Assembly: GCF_004337985.1 (NCBI RefSeq)
Contig: NW_021940924.1
Location: forward strand, 62,001 to 126,000
Length of the DNA: 64,000 nt
Origin: Pyricularia pennisetigena
Taxonomy: Eukaryota; Ascomycota; Sordariomycetes; Magnaporthales; Pyriculariaceae
Reading direction: 5' to 3'
Shown: positions 43,503 through 53,058 of the stretch, piece by piece
Layout of the letters: every line of letters starts with the position of its first letter
Position numbering within the stretch: the stretch's first letter is position 1
Position numbers and translations under genes: made by a program
Notes under the pieces: model-generated
Told to the model about the DNA's origin: nothing
The model's input: the letters and a program-made list of their open reading frames with translations, nothing else
Databases searched by the model: none

Positions 43503-45652
43503 ATTAGTAGTAGTAGTAGTATTATTTAACGCCGGGCTCGGCCCGGCTTGTTAGCCGGCCGTTAGCAACCTCCCGAGGGGTATCTCGGCGCGCGTTCTAT
43601 CTTCTTTATTTACACAGGGGGAAAACAAGGAGGGCAGAGGCGGATCGTGCCTGACCGGGTTCGGGCCCGGTCCTGCTTAGGGGGTTAGTTCACTGACGCG
43701 ACCCCGTGCCTGAGGTGTACGGAGGGTTCGTCTGACGGCTTGTGCCGTGAAGTATGGGTGAAAAGGCAATAAGTCTATTCCTCGTCTGAGTTCGAGTCGC
43801 TTACGATCGGTGTCCCTAGGCGTAAAGTGCGTTCGTGGCGCGCGGGGCGCTGGCGGGCCGCTCTGGGGCGGGCGCTGAAGTAGTTGGTGGCTATCGAAAA
43901 CGCCTCAAAGCTTTTCGGTTGCCCGAGGCTTGTCTGGAAGAATTTGCGGCGTTGGGCGCGGTCTGGCGGCCCGACCGGCCGGTCGTTATCAGGCCACGGC
44001 CAGTTTCTCCACACCGCCCGCGAAAAGCGGCAGTGCACCGGGTGTTCAGGGGAGGTCCGCTTCCAGCACCAGGCACACGAGGTGTTTGCATCCTGGTGGT
44101 TGAAACGGTCATGGTAGGCTTTGAAATCGCCGTGGCCGGTCCTCATGGCCAAATAATGGCCCAGTAGGGGTCTTGGCAAACGCAGTTCCTCGGGCTCCTT
44201 TCTCGGTGTGTATTGGAATTTCCATTCCCTATATGCGGGGGACCGTTCACAAAGTTCTTTACGCCACCAGTCCTTCTCTATATTCGAAAGAATGGCTCTG
44301 AGGACCGTGCCGGCACCGCTATACGTGGTTTGCTGAGCCCTCGGGTCTGGGTCCGGCGGTCCGGCAGAGCCGGCCTTGGCCAGCTCGTCAGCCCGGTCGT
44401 TTCCCGGGATTCCCTGGTGCCCAGGGCACCAACGGACCCGAACCTCGGTACCTTGTTTTCGGAGTAGATCGACAAGGTCATGGAACTCCAAAAAGGCCCA
44501 TTGGGACGAACGCGGCGCGTCGCCTCTAAGACCCCAAATAACCGAGGTGCTGTCCACACAAATCCAGATCCGGGCGCCTGGCTGGGCCTTGGCTGCCGCC
44601 TGTAGCCCTCTTAGGGCGCCAATCGCCTCGGCGTCGAAAACGTGGCTTTCCGGCGTAATAGATGCGGAGCCTGCGGCAAATTCCAGGCCCGCCCTAAAAG
44701 CGGCCCATCCGTACCCTATTTGGACGCAGTTGTTTTCGTGTTTTTCCGAACCATCCGTATATACCACGATATCGTCAGGTGATACCATGTCCAGCCATTC
44801 GATAAAGCGGCGGGCCGCTTCCTCTTTCGGGACTCCTCCGGTGGGGTCAGTGCGAGAATCCGGGGCATTGCGAGGTGCGCGCAACTCTAGTCTCCGGATC
44901 CGCGGGAGAAGTTGTGCAGCCGTTTGCAGGGTCGTGGCCGAATGGCCCGAGTTGCGGGCACGAGGTGTTTCACGCAGGCGGCTGACAAGGGGGTGCCCCT
45001 TGTCCGCGAGCCTTAGTCGGGCGCCGTATTTCAGGCGGGTGTAGGCCAGCGCGACGCGGGCCGAGGGTAGTCCTGCGTCCCTGAGAACAGTGGACGAGGG
45101 GGTGGTTTTATACGCCGGGAGGATTGCCCGTGCCGCTAAAACCAGCGGTTTGTTCAGTGCTTTGAGGAGTCCTCTTTGTTTGTGCGCTGGGTTGTACCAT
45201 GCCTCGGCTGCGTAGGTGGCCGAGGAACCCACGCATGCCACCGCTGCCTTGCGAAGTGCAGCCGCAGGCGGTCCGTATCTTACTGCCCCAAAGCTTTTGA
45301 GGTGAGCAGCGACCGCCATTGCTTTGGCAGCCCTTTCGGCCACGTGGCGGCGCCCGTCTAGCCGTCGGCTGAACCAAAAGCCAAGCCAACGCATGCCCGG
45401 GTAACGCTCGGCCCCGGAGGCGCTTTGTCCGCGTCGACCGCCCGGTAGTTGGACCGGGGTAACCGTTCTACCATTAATCCGGATTTCCGGGTTGCGACCG
45501 TGCCTTTTCTTAGTGATATGGATCACCTCTGTCTTTTCCGCTGCAAAATGGATTTTCTCTTCCGCCGCAATTTCGTGCATATCCCGGAGTTTATCTTCCA
45601 GCCAACGTACGTTCTCCTCCAACGAGGGTGACGATTTCCATGTAAGCCGTCG
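43503..45652 (-). mobile_element. Tad-like LINE, 3' portion
   Basis: On the minus strand this is the 3' half of a non-LTR retrotransposon: the end of reverse transcriptase, RNase H, zinc cluster, 3' untranslated region and an (ACT)n tail at 43503-43524. Its upstream limit is about 45640-45655, where coding runs directly into an acyltransferase gene without the target duplication found at the 3' end. A separate piece at 52102-53058 has the missing 5' end and the matching target duplication. Confidence 0.9.
43775..45652 (-). CDS. LINE ORF2 protein, partial: RT end, RNase H, zinc cluster
   Basis: The open part begins just after the expected reverse-transcriptase Asp-Asp motif (Leu-Thr-Trp-Lys-Ser-Ser-Pro-Ser-Leu) and runs over 615 codons without a stop. 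After the RT thumb (Pro-Gly-Met-Arg-Trp-Leu-Gly-Phe-Trp-Phe and Arg-Ala-Ile-Leu-Pro-Ala-Tyr) there is an RNase H domain with all four acidic residues: Tyr-Thr-Asp-Gly-Ser-Glu, Asp-Ala-Glu-Ala-Ile, Cys-Val-Asp-Ser-Thr-Ser, and Gly-Asn-Asp-Arg-Ala-Asp-Glu-Leu. Trp-Cys-Pro-Gly-His-Gln-Gly-Ile-Pro-Gly-Asn is also typical. Cys-Ala-Trp-Cys...His-Pro-Val-His-Cys near the end is a zinc cluster. The GC-rich, stop-free frame shows no RIP-like decay. It lacks the endonuclease and the first RT motifs. Confidence 0.9.
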   Translation of the reverse strand, partial: RRLTWKSSPSLEENVRWLEDKLRDMHEIAAEEKIHFAAEKTEVIHITKKRHGRNPEIRINGRTVTPVQLPGGRRGQSASGAERYPGMRWLGFWFSRRLDGRRHVAERAAKAMAVAAHLKSFGAVRYGPPAAALRKAAVACVGSSATYAAEAWYNPAHKQRGLLKALNKPLVLAARAILPAYKTTPSSTVLRDAGLPSARVALAYTRLKYGARLRLADKGHPLVSRLRETPRARNSGHSATTLQTAAQLLPRIRRLELRAPRNAPDSRTDPTGGVPKEEAARRFIEWLDMVSPDDIVVYTDGSEKHENNCVQIGYGWAAFRAGLEFAAGSASITPESHVFDAEAIGALRGLQAAAKAQPGARIWICVDSTSVIWGLRGDAPRSSQWAFLEFHDLVDLLRKQGTEVRVRWCPGHQGIPGNDRADELAKAGSAGPPDPDPRAQQTTYSGAGTVLRAILSNIEKDWWRKELCERSPAYREWKFQYTPRKEPEELRLPRPLLGHYLAMRTGHGDFKAYHDRFNHQDANTSCAWCWKRTSPEHPVHCRFSRAVWRNWPWPDNDRPVGPPDRAQRRKFFQTSLGQPKSFEAFSIATNYFSARPRAARQRPARHERTLRLGTPIVSDSNSDEE

Positions 45653-46970
45653 GCCGTGGAGCTGCTAAAGTCTGGGCTAATGCATACCCTCGCTCAGGCT
45701 CAACATTTATGCGGAACAATTGAGAAGGATGAGCAGGGCCGGTATTCATTTGTTCAAAAGCGCGAGTCAAAAGTGCAGGTTGTCATCCATAATATGGATC
45801 CAAATACCGGTATTCCGACTCTGGATGACATCGAAAAGGGCCATTTTGGAGGCGAGACCTTGAAAGATATCACTCTTTGGAGTGAGCTATTCCATCCAAT
45901 CACTCCTTACCGTGTAGAAAAAACTGACAACAATCAAAACAGGCATTCCAACGATGACATGGGGCGAGGGACCTGAGGCAAACCCAGACAGCAGCCCTGC
46001 CGTGTCCGCCTACCAGATCAACCGGTGCACCGGTGGCTTGGTCTTGGTCGTTCAGGTTCATCATTACGCCTTGGATGCAATTGGATTTAAAAACTACATC
46101 ATGCAGCTGGCGGCCAATTGTGCAGCCCTGGCCAATTCGACGCCCTTCCCGCCTTTCGACCCGGCAAACCTGGACGCATCGCGCTTGACCATTGAAGTTC
46201 CGGCTGATGAGCTGATTGATGGCCCGCCTGTACCCCAAAGGAACCAGAATCACCGGAAGCAGCAGGCGGTGCTGCTCCACCTGCCCAGAAGCAAAGCGGC
46301 CGAGCTAAAAAGGCTCGCCACGCCCCGGGGCGGCGATTGGGTGTCGACGTATGATGCGTCGTGTGCCTATCTCTGGCGTGTCCTCAGTAGAGTGAGGGCT
46401 GCCTTGTACAACCCCTCGCGAGATATGGTTTTGTGGTGGGGCGAGGCCATCAACCTACGACCGCGGCTTTGCCGCCCACCCTTGCCCCAGGGATTGATGC
46501 GCAACGCGTTGGGCTGCGCTACTTCAGATACGAGCCCTGTCCCTCCATTGACGGTCGCCGAAGTGGTGGACGAGGCGCCGCTGAGCAAGCTAACGTCCTA
46601 TATCCGCGCGCTGACAAACAGCTGCGACAACGAACATATCGACAAACTGCTGAATAGGGTGGCGCCTGTCAGGGATAAGAGTACCATCAGCCTGCGACTA
46701 GACTCGTACCCGCCCATGAGCATGTTTGTAACTGATCACAGGCCTGCCGACGTTAGTAGCTTTGACTTTGGGTTCGGGAAGCCGATTACTTATCGGCATC
46801 TGTTCGGCGGCTTTTCGACGGAGGGCGCTGTCATTATGTACCCGCCTGTCAGGTCCACTGACCCCGACGAAGGGTGCGTTTTTTCGGTGACCATGGAAAA
46901 AGAGCTTGTGGGTAAAATGATAGAAATGCGCGAGTTTTGCGACTTTTTCGAATATCGCGGCGTTGACTAA
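45653..46970 (+). pseudogene. BAHD-type O-acyltransferase, 5'-truncated and frameshifted
   Basis: The frame from about 45653 reads Leu-Leu-Lys-Ser-Gly-Leu, Leu-Cys-Gly-Thr-Ile-Glu and Tyr-Ser-Phe-Val, the usual region about 50-80 residues into trichothecene-3-O-acetyltransferase-like enzymes, so the N-terminus is missing where LINE sequence begins. A one-base gain in the GGGG at about 45960-45963 shifts the frame. After it come the catalytic His-His-Tyr-Ala-Leu-Asp (HxxxD) and near the C-terminus Asp-Phe-Gly-Phe-Gly, close to the structural DFGWG motif. The enzyme class transfers acyl groups from CoA to hydroxyls of secondary metabolites or toxins. The second BAHD gene and a hydrolase follow within 5 kb. 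In this state it is not expected to be functional unless the break is an assembly artefact. Confidence 0.72.
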
Positions 46971-47757
46971 ATATGCCAAATGGCTTGATGAACATGTAAT
47001 CACCGCGCAAACTAGTCGACATTGACAAAGAGACCGAATTAGGTTCTGAATTTATTTGGGCTTAGAGATACAAATAGCGGGACGAAACTGCAGGCAAATT
47101 CCAAGGACGAAACATGAGTCTAAGAAAAGAGACATCTGCTCTCGCGTTAGTCAAGACATGATGAAATGGCAGTTTTTTTGACTGATGGAAATGATACTGA
47201 AGGTAGAAATACTTGGAATACCATTTTTGTATTATCAACGTGCTTCCGGGTAGAATTTTATTTCGAGCTCAGGGGGTTTGTAAACGCCATGCACCTCTAA
47301 ACCTCAATTCGACGTACGCCTCTTTGTTTTTGCTAGAGGTTTCCATTGATGTTCGCCCAAAATTGGACACTGGTCCGTCGTGTGGCTCATCACCTTATCG
47401 TTCAACGCGACCGGGTTTGGTCCCCAAATGTTAACCGTTTTTCTGTCCACCAAGGGCATGAAGGAGCCCGTTTTAGGGAGCATATCTCCTCGACCGAATT
47501 AAGGTCGCATCGATCGCAGGTCACGCTGAACCGAACCCCACTTTTATAATCCAATCGTACTTGTCATAAAGTTTGAGCTTTAGTTGTTTTACGTACGTGC
47601 GATTGCACGCCCGTAAATAAAACATGTCATTTCAGCAAGTCCGTAAAACCAAAGATGCCATATCGGTATTTATTTAACAGATTAAGCAAGAACTCGCCCT
47701 TAGAAGCATAAATCTATATCACATTTGATATTCACATTCAAGTTCGACGCTGTCAGC
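46971..47757. other. Intergenic between two acyltransferase genes
   Basis: I see no gene. It presumably contains the promoter of the second acyltransferase, whose start codon is at 47758. Confidence 0.4.
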
Positions 47758-49656
47758 ATGAAGAGTCTCCTCAAACATATGGGCCCCAGGCGGGTGACCA
47801 ACGTCCCTACGGACGACGTCTTCCAACTCAATGCAATTGACCGAGTGGGCGCAATCAGCAACATGATGGGCTGGACCATGCTGAAGTTCGACCAAGTCCT
47901 CGACCCAGTCAAACTGCAAGAGACACTCGTCAGCCTTATAAAGACGGGGGATTGGAGGAAGCTTGGCGGACGGCTTCGCAGGAATGTAAGATCGAACAGC
48001 ATTAGAAACAGATCAGGCAGGGCAAACTTTGTTAGCTAGCCTGAGCGCTCGTTGCTAGAACTTCCGAAAGACTGACGGCCGAAACAGGAAAAGGGTCATT
48101 TGGTAATTCGCGTACCGAAGGAGTTCACCGAACAACGACCGGCCGTTGGATTTTCTCATGCAGTTCATTACTGTCGCGTTCAAGATCACGAGCTGGGTCG
48201 TCAACTGCCTACATATGAGCCGGAAGAGATCAACCTGGCGCCATCGCCCACTAAATTTCATGAGTTCGCACAGCCGAGTGGAGTACCCAAATGTTTGGAC
48301 GACTACCTGCGCTCGGACCTGCCCCAGCTTTGGCTTCACATTGTGTCTTTCGAAGACGCCACGCTGACATGCTTGACCTGGCCGCACGCAACTATGGATG
48401 GTGCCGGGCTCAGCGAGCTCTTGACGGCATGGGCTTACACGCTTGCGGGCCTTTCGAATCAAGTACCGCCCTGCCTGTCTTTGAGGCACGACCTCCTGAA
48501 CGACCTCATTTCAGATGCTCCCGACAGGGTGCCGATTAAAGAGGAAATATTTTTCGACTCGAATAAAATAGTACAGTTCGCACTCATGCGTATCATGTGG
48601 CTGGTGATGCTCATTATACGCGCGCTGTTCGCCGAAAAGCAGGAGTTGCGCAATATATGGGTGCCGAAGCGCGTGATAGACAAGATTCGGCAGGGGTCAT
48701 TGTCAGCTTTGGAGGCGGCAGACGAGCAGGGCAACGCCGGGTCAGGCGGACCTGTAAAGAACGGCAAGAAACGCGCACATGACGCATTCATCCCCGGCGA
48801 TCTCGTTCCCGACCGCGAATCGGGGCGGCCGTTTATTAGCGAGAGCGATGCCATGATTGCATTTTTCACCAGAGCGGCGGCAAGAGCTTTGCCTCCCAAG
48901 TCTCGCCGCACTGTCAATATATCCATCATTCTCAACATCCGCGACCGCCTTCCGTCCTTGACAGCTCGACTGCCTAAGCCCGGTGTGTTTATTTCCAACC
49001 TCACCATGTCTGTACAAACTCTGCTTCCCGCTCAAGCCGTGATTCCCAAGGACCAAGGGGACCACACCGCGCGGACGAAGTTTTCGTCCCTAGGTCTGAC
49101 GGCGGCATCGGTCCGGTCGAGCCTCCACGCCGGCTTGACGGAGCCTCAGCTTCGCGCTCTTGCCAAGGTGCAGCTGAAAGCATACGCCTCCCGCCTCGTT
49201 GGGCTCCCCATCATCGGAGGCATCGACTGCTTCCAGGTCACCTTTAGCAGTCTCAAAGTAGGACAATTGTTCGAAATGAACATCTTCGCGCCCGCGGTTG
49301 TTGAAAAAGTTGAAAGGAATGAATCAGTCGACAAAGGCAATGTTGTGGAGGCGGTGCCCAGGGTAACATCTCCAGCTACAAGCAAGACGAGCGGGAGCGT
49401 TAACCAAAAAACCACAGCCATGGCGCCTGTTGCTGCGGGTCAGGAGAAAAGGGCTAATGCATCTATGGAGCCGCGCAAAGGTTGCACTCCGGTTGGAATT
49501 TTGGTCATTCCCAAGCACTCCTCTTTCATGCTTGCCAAAATGCAGCTATTTATTTTCGCGAGGGGGGAAAATGGCGCCTGGGTTCAGGGTACACTGAATC
49601 CTGAGCATTGGAAGATTGTAGAAAGGGAGCTGCGGGAAATAGATAGGCGGGGGTGA
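47758..49656 (+). CDS. BAHD-type acyltransferase, larger variant
   Basis: Exon 1 (47758-47985) starts Met-Lys-Ser-Leu-Leu-Lys and includes Phe-Gln-Leu-Asn-Ala-Ile-Asp. The intron at 47986-48087 (GTAAGA...ACAG) joins in frame to Glu-Lys-Gly-His-Leu-Val-Ile-Arg, for about 598 residues. The catalytic motif is Trp-Pro-His-Ala-Thr-Met-Asp-Gly-Ala-Gly (HxxxD). A hydrophobic segment near residue 240-255 (Met-Trp-Leu-Val-Met-Leu-Ile-Ile) could be a membrane-associated helix. I see no DFGWG motif; that part is replaced by Gln-Val-Thr-Phe-Ser-Ser-Leu-Lys-Val-Gly. A Ser/Thr/Ala-rich insertion of about 70 residues before the last strand makes it longer than the usual 450-500. It would acylate a hydroxyl or amine of an unknown small molecule. 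The frame is intact, unlike its neighbour. Confidence 0.78.
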
Positions 49657-49859
49657 TTAGCTAGTGTTTGATGTTTGGTTCCCACAGCTTGTAACTACAA
49701 TTTGTTCTGCTGCAGCTGTAACCCCCGTCATGCGTTGAGGGGCTGCGACTGGTTTCCCAATCAGTTTTGGCCCTGCCGGCTCTGGGGATGCAAGTCTTCG
49801 AAAGCATCTCCCTGTTTTGCACTTATTGCGCCATGTTCTATTGGTCTAGTTCTCTAGGG

Positions 49860-50861
49860 CTAAAATCTACCAATAAATCTACAGGTATTCTTATTCATGG
49901 CAATAGCTTTGCTGATCCCCGGCGCCATCATTTCAACGCCGTGTGGAAGCCCCGAGTAATGGTGGAACTCGACATCAACGCCGGCGGTGGCCAGCGCGGT
50001 TACAAACTTGGTAATCTCTTCGCGGAACAAATCCAGTCCCCCGACGTCCACAAATGTAGGCGGGAGGCCCCGCAGCTTATCCGGCCCAGCCCGCGCTGGC
50101 GCCGCGTATACAGAAATAGTATCGTTCGTTCTTTCCGCTCTTGCCTTGCCGCCTGCGTACGCTGTCCACGCAATTTCATTGACTACGCAGTTCCAGACAT
50201 GGTAGAAATGCTCCGGGTCCTCGATCGACCCGAACGTGCGGTCGTCTAACATAGGGTACCGCAACGCCAAGCCGGCCGGCAGCGGAAGCTTTTCCGAACT
50301 GGTGAGGCTTTTGTCGTAAGCCATTAGGGCCGTCCCGGTGGCGATTCCACCGCCAGCGCTCACACCAAAAAGAACCACCCGTTCCGCATTGATACCGAGC
50401 CCCGCGGCATGCGTCTGCACCCACCTCAGCGTGGCATAGACGTCCTCCACGGCCGCCGGTGCTGGGTGTTCCGGTGCGAGGCGGTAGTTTGGCATGAACA
50501 CATGGCTGTGTGTCTGGATTGCCATGTTGGCGGCAAAATCAATGTTGCTGTCCGCCTTTCCCATAATGAAACCGCCGCCAAAACAGAATATAACTGCACG
50601 AGCCGGTGGCGCATCTATTCCTGCAGGTGCATCGGGGATAAAATGCATAACTTTTATTTGGGTGCCGTCGGCGGACTTGACGTTGTGGGAGGGTCGTTGA
50701 GTGGAGACTGGCAGATGGGGGAGGCCGAATATGTCCGGGTAATGGGATGCGAATGCGTCACGGACAGCAGGTACATCGCTGAGTGTATCCATGTTTGGAG
50801 CTCCCTCCCAAATAAGCCCTAGCTCAGGGTCTACCCTGCGGATGGGTGCTCGCGAAGCCAT
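49860..50861 (-). CDS. Alpha/beta hydrolase of the hormone-sensitive-lipase type
   Basis: This is a single-exon gene of 333 residues from ATG 50861. The nucleophile elbow is Gly-Val-Ser-Ala-Gly-Gly (Ser near residue 168), with the acid likely in Val-Gly-Gly-Leu-Asp-Leu-Phe and the His in Gly-Leu-Pro-His-Gly-Val-Glu. The oxyanion-hole motif is Cys-Phe-Gly-Gly-Gly-Phe, where this family normally has His-Gly-Gly-Gly; only the first position differs. Tyr-Arg-Leu-Ala-Pro-Glu-His-Pro is also standard. It lies 200 bases downstream of, and convergent with, the larger acyltransferase. A deacylase acting on esters made by the acyltransferases is a reasonable guess. No signal peptide is visible, so it is probably cytosolic. 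Confidence 0.86.
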   Translation of the reverse strand: MASRAPIRRVDPELGLIWEGAPNMDTLSDVPAVRDAFASHYPDIFGLPHLPVSTQRPSHNVKSADGTQIKVMHFIPDAPAGIDAPPARAVIFCFGGGFIMGKADSNIDFAANMAIQTHSHVFMPNYRLAPEHPAPAAVEDVYATLRWVQTHAAGLGINAERVVLFGVSAGGGIATGTALMAYDKSLTSSEKLPLPAGLALRYPMLDDRTFGSIEDPEHFYHVWNCVVNEIAWTAYAGGKARAERTNDTISVYAAPARAGPDKLRGLPPTFVDVGGLDLFREEITKFVTALATAGVDVEFHHYSGLPHGVEMMAPGISKAIAMNKNTCRFIGRF

Positions 50862-51278
50862 TTCCGGTTATAAAGTGTTCAAGACTTTGTTTGTTTCAGG
50901 GTCTAAATTAGAGGCGGTGTTGTCTGCTCAAAACTAGAACATGTGACAGCGGACTCGCTAGCCTTTATATTTTCTCGGCCATTGGTGTCGATAAGCCAAC
51001 ATAGGTCTCTGATTGTCTGTTTTGTTTGGAACACAATCCTAGTCCTCGAAGCGTCCCAGTTTTGGGATGTGCTCAATGCAAGGAAGCACATTGTTATCTA
51101 TGGAAAGAAACCGTTAGCGCAATTGAGAAGTCCCAATCCTGGCTGCAAAGCTTCCAATGAAATTTGAAAAGTTGGTAATGTACTGTGTTGCTTTTTAATC
51201 AAATCGGTCGATTGCGTTACTTTAACACTGTCCAGTTTACTATTGAAGATTCTCAAATTCGTCGATATTTGAAGTTCC
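50862..51278. other. Intergenic, no gene seen
   Basis: This is upstream of the hydrolase and before repeat X. Nothing recognisable. Confidence 0.4.
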
Positions 51279-51594
51279 GTATAACATCGCAGAATATTTC
51301 GCATTTCCTTGCATGACTCCTCCCTGTTCGGAATTCTGACGCCTTGTCTAAACATCCGTCAGCTGCGATAAAACCAATAAACACACGGAAACTATGGAGG
51401 GGCGGATTGAAATATGTATCGAATATTCAACACAACGCGGCTGAGGTGGATGCTTTTTCTATAATTGTGCGCAGGATACAGCGAGGAAAAGAAGACCCGG
51501 AATTCGTAGCTTCTTATCCAATTTAAGACGTAGTATACCTTTTTGGCTCAAAACTAACGTCCTACTTATAAGGGATCTTCCCTCCTGATACATG
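51279..51594. repeat. Repeat X, uninterrupted copy
   Basis: The first 161 bases match the reverse complement of 53059-53219 and the last 166 match the reverse complement of 43337-43502; the two parts overlap by the 11-base AACACAACGCG (51429-51439). This is what an empty target looks like for a LINE whose two ends lie at 43503 and 53058. The repeat itself shows no domain. Confidence 0.88.
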
Positions 51595-52100
51595 TAACGT
51601 GGTTTATCAGTACCCCGGCCATATCAGTACCCCGGCCACTTTTCCAACCGGCCAAACTCCCAACGTCAATTATAACGCCAGCTTTATTTAATTTACCTCG
51701 ATACAATCGGAAATATATACATCGGACATTTCTGCATCCTCCTGACAGGTGCGTGCATTGTGCCCTGTATTCCCGCAGTTGCTACAGCGCTGAACGGTCG
51801 TTAACCTTCCAATAGAACGACCCCTATTTTCACGTTCTTCCTGCTGTACCTGTTCCGTAACGTTCTTTTGTTCTAACAAACCTTGTATTTCTCCAACCGT
51901 TGCTGACCCTTCTTGACGGATTTGTGTTTTTTTGGCCCTTCGTCGTTTGCTAAGCGCTTCGTTAGCCTTCCGAAGGTTGCGGACCTCTGCTTCGAGAAGT
52001 GTGTTTCGATAAGCAAAAGATTCTAATCCCTTCGCCAGTTGCTTTACTGCTTCGAAAATAGGAGTCGGAGAGCTGCTTTGATGACGGCTAATTCGATTTT
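51595..52100 (-). pseudogene. Pogo/Fot1 element fragment: transposase C-terminus and terminal region
   Basis: The minus strand from 52100 reads Phe-Glu-Ala-Val-Lys-Gln-Leu-Ala-Lys-Gly-Leu and Leu-Arg-Lys-Ala-Asn-Glu-Ala-Leu-Ser-Lys-Arg-Arg, then Cys-Ser-Asn-Cys-Gly-Asn-Thr-Gly-His-Asn-Ala-Arg-Thr-Cys, the zinc knuckle that ends many fungal pogo transposases, with a stop near 51688. The terminal region (GTTTATCAGTACCCCGGCC followed by ATATCAGTACCCCGGCC) begins at 51595, beside a TA. It corresponds to the end at about 30139. The rest of the element is absent beyond the undetermined base at 52101. Confidence 0.8.
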
Positions 52101-52101
52101 N
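52101..52101. other. Undetermined base at a junction of two mobile elements
   Basis: A pogo transposase fragment ends at 52100 and a LINE gag-like frame begins at 52102. The position suggests a scaffold join, not a true single-base ambiguity. Confidence 0.7.
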
Positions 52102-52946
52102 ACTGCGTTGGGGTTGAGGAGTTTTTGCCGTGTTTCCTCAGAGGCCACCGTAACACCCCAGCCCGTGGGGGTACGTTTGGCGTTTGGGATTTCACTGTGT
52201 GGCACCGAGACCAATTCGGCCAATTTGGTGGTTACCGCGTATGGCTCCCTCGTCACCATCCGCAATTTGTCATTTACGCGGATCAGGATGCGGTTGGCCG
52301 GCTGTTCTGTCAAACGTTTCGGGGCTTGGGGGCGGTCCCGGCCCGATTGGGAGGGAGCTGTGGAGCTGTCAGGTGCATTGCCGGGCGTCGTACGTATCGG
52401 GTACGAGCGCGTGGCCGGGGTTAAAATTCGCATTGGGGCCGCCGCTGGTGGCGTGGCGGCTCGCTCGGCCCATGTGACCGATTTGTTAATGGGCGTGCCT
52501 TTGCCTTTAGAGGCCGACGACGCCGTGCCCGTCCTTGTAATTAAGATGCTGCGCCTTTCGCTGGAACTGGTCGGCGAACGCGACGGAGAGCGCGAACGCT
52601 CTTTTTCAGGGAGGGTGCGACTGAGGAACCAGCCGCTGATCACATCGTCAAGTTCGAGAACAATTCTCCTAAGCGCGGCGTCCTCCGGGGCCTGTAAGCT
52701 TTCGAGCTTGGCTGCAAAAACCTCTTCGAGCCAGCTGCCGACTGTTTCCACGTTTTCCAGCTCCTGTTGCAGTGTTTTGATGGCCAGGGCCGGGAGGCTG
52801 GAGTACCTTCCGCGGCCGGCCGGCTCAGGCGCGTTAGCGGTGCGCGTATCGAAAGACACGTGTTCCGACTCGGCCTGGCCCTGCGGAAAAGCCTGCGGCG
52901 TGCTCTGCGGGCGCGCGCGGCGGTTTGAGACCTCTGGTGAGGCCAT
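52102..52946 (-). CDS. LINE ORF1 (gag-like) protein, partial
   Basis: Starts at ATG 52946 and runs open to the undetermined base, about 280 residues. A Pro/Ser/Arg-rich N-terminus leads to a helical block (Leu-Gln-Gln-Glu-Leu-Glu-Asn-Val-Glu), an Arg/Ser linker, and then a compact domain (Ile-Leu-Ile-Arg-Val-Asn-Asp, Trp-Gly-Val-Thr-Val-Ala-Ser) that resembles the RRM-like region of fungal LINE ORF1 proteins. These bind the element RNA. The zinc knuckles expected further on would lie in the missing part. The composition is GC-rich like ORF2 and unlike neighbouring pogo debris. Confidence 0.75.
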
Positions 52947-53058
52947 GACGACCGGCGCCCGGAGGGCGAAAATTCTTCAGCTGTTAAGCTTATTGGTGTG
53001 TTTGGGTGTGAATCGCTAACAAAGGTGGGTCTGACCCATGAATGGTGGAGGATGCTTG
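52102..53058 (-). mobile_element. Tad-like LINE, 5' portion with ORF1
   Basis: The minus strand starts at 53058 (CAAGCATCCTCC), right after the AACACAACGCG target sequence, and holds a short 5' untranslated region and the first protein. It stops at the undetermined base 52101. Together with 43503-45652 it would make two ends of one inserted element, with the endonuclease and early RT region missing. Confidence 0.85.

Noticed and set aside
43835..44167. Plus-strand 110-codon frame inside the LINE
   Set aside because: It is the antisense shadow of the GC-rich RNase H/zinc region; the same shadow appears opposite the copy at 7.7 kb.
45653..50861. Complete secondary-metabolite biosynthetic cluster
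   Set aside because: Only tailoring-type enzymes are visible; no synthase, cyclase, cytochrome P450, transporter or cluster regulator could be found nearby.
52039..53019. 326-codon plus-strand frame across 52101
   Set aside because: Antisense to LINE ORF1 and crossing an undetermined base; no domain on this strand.
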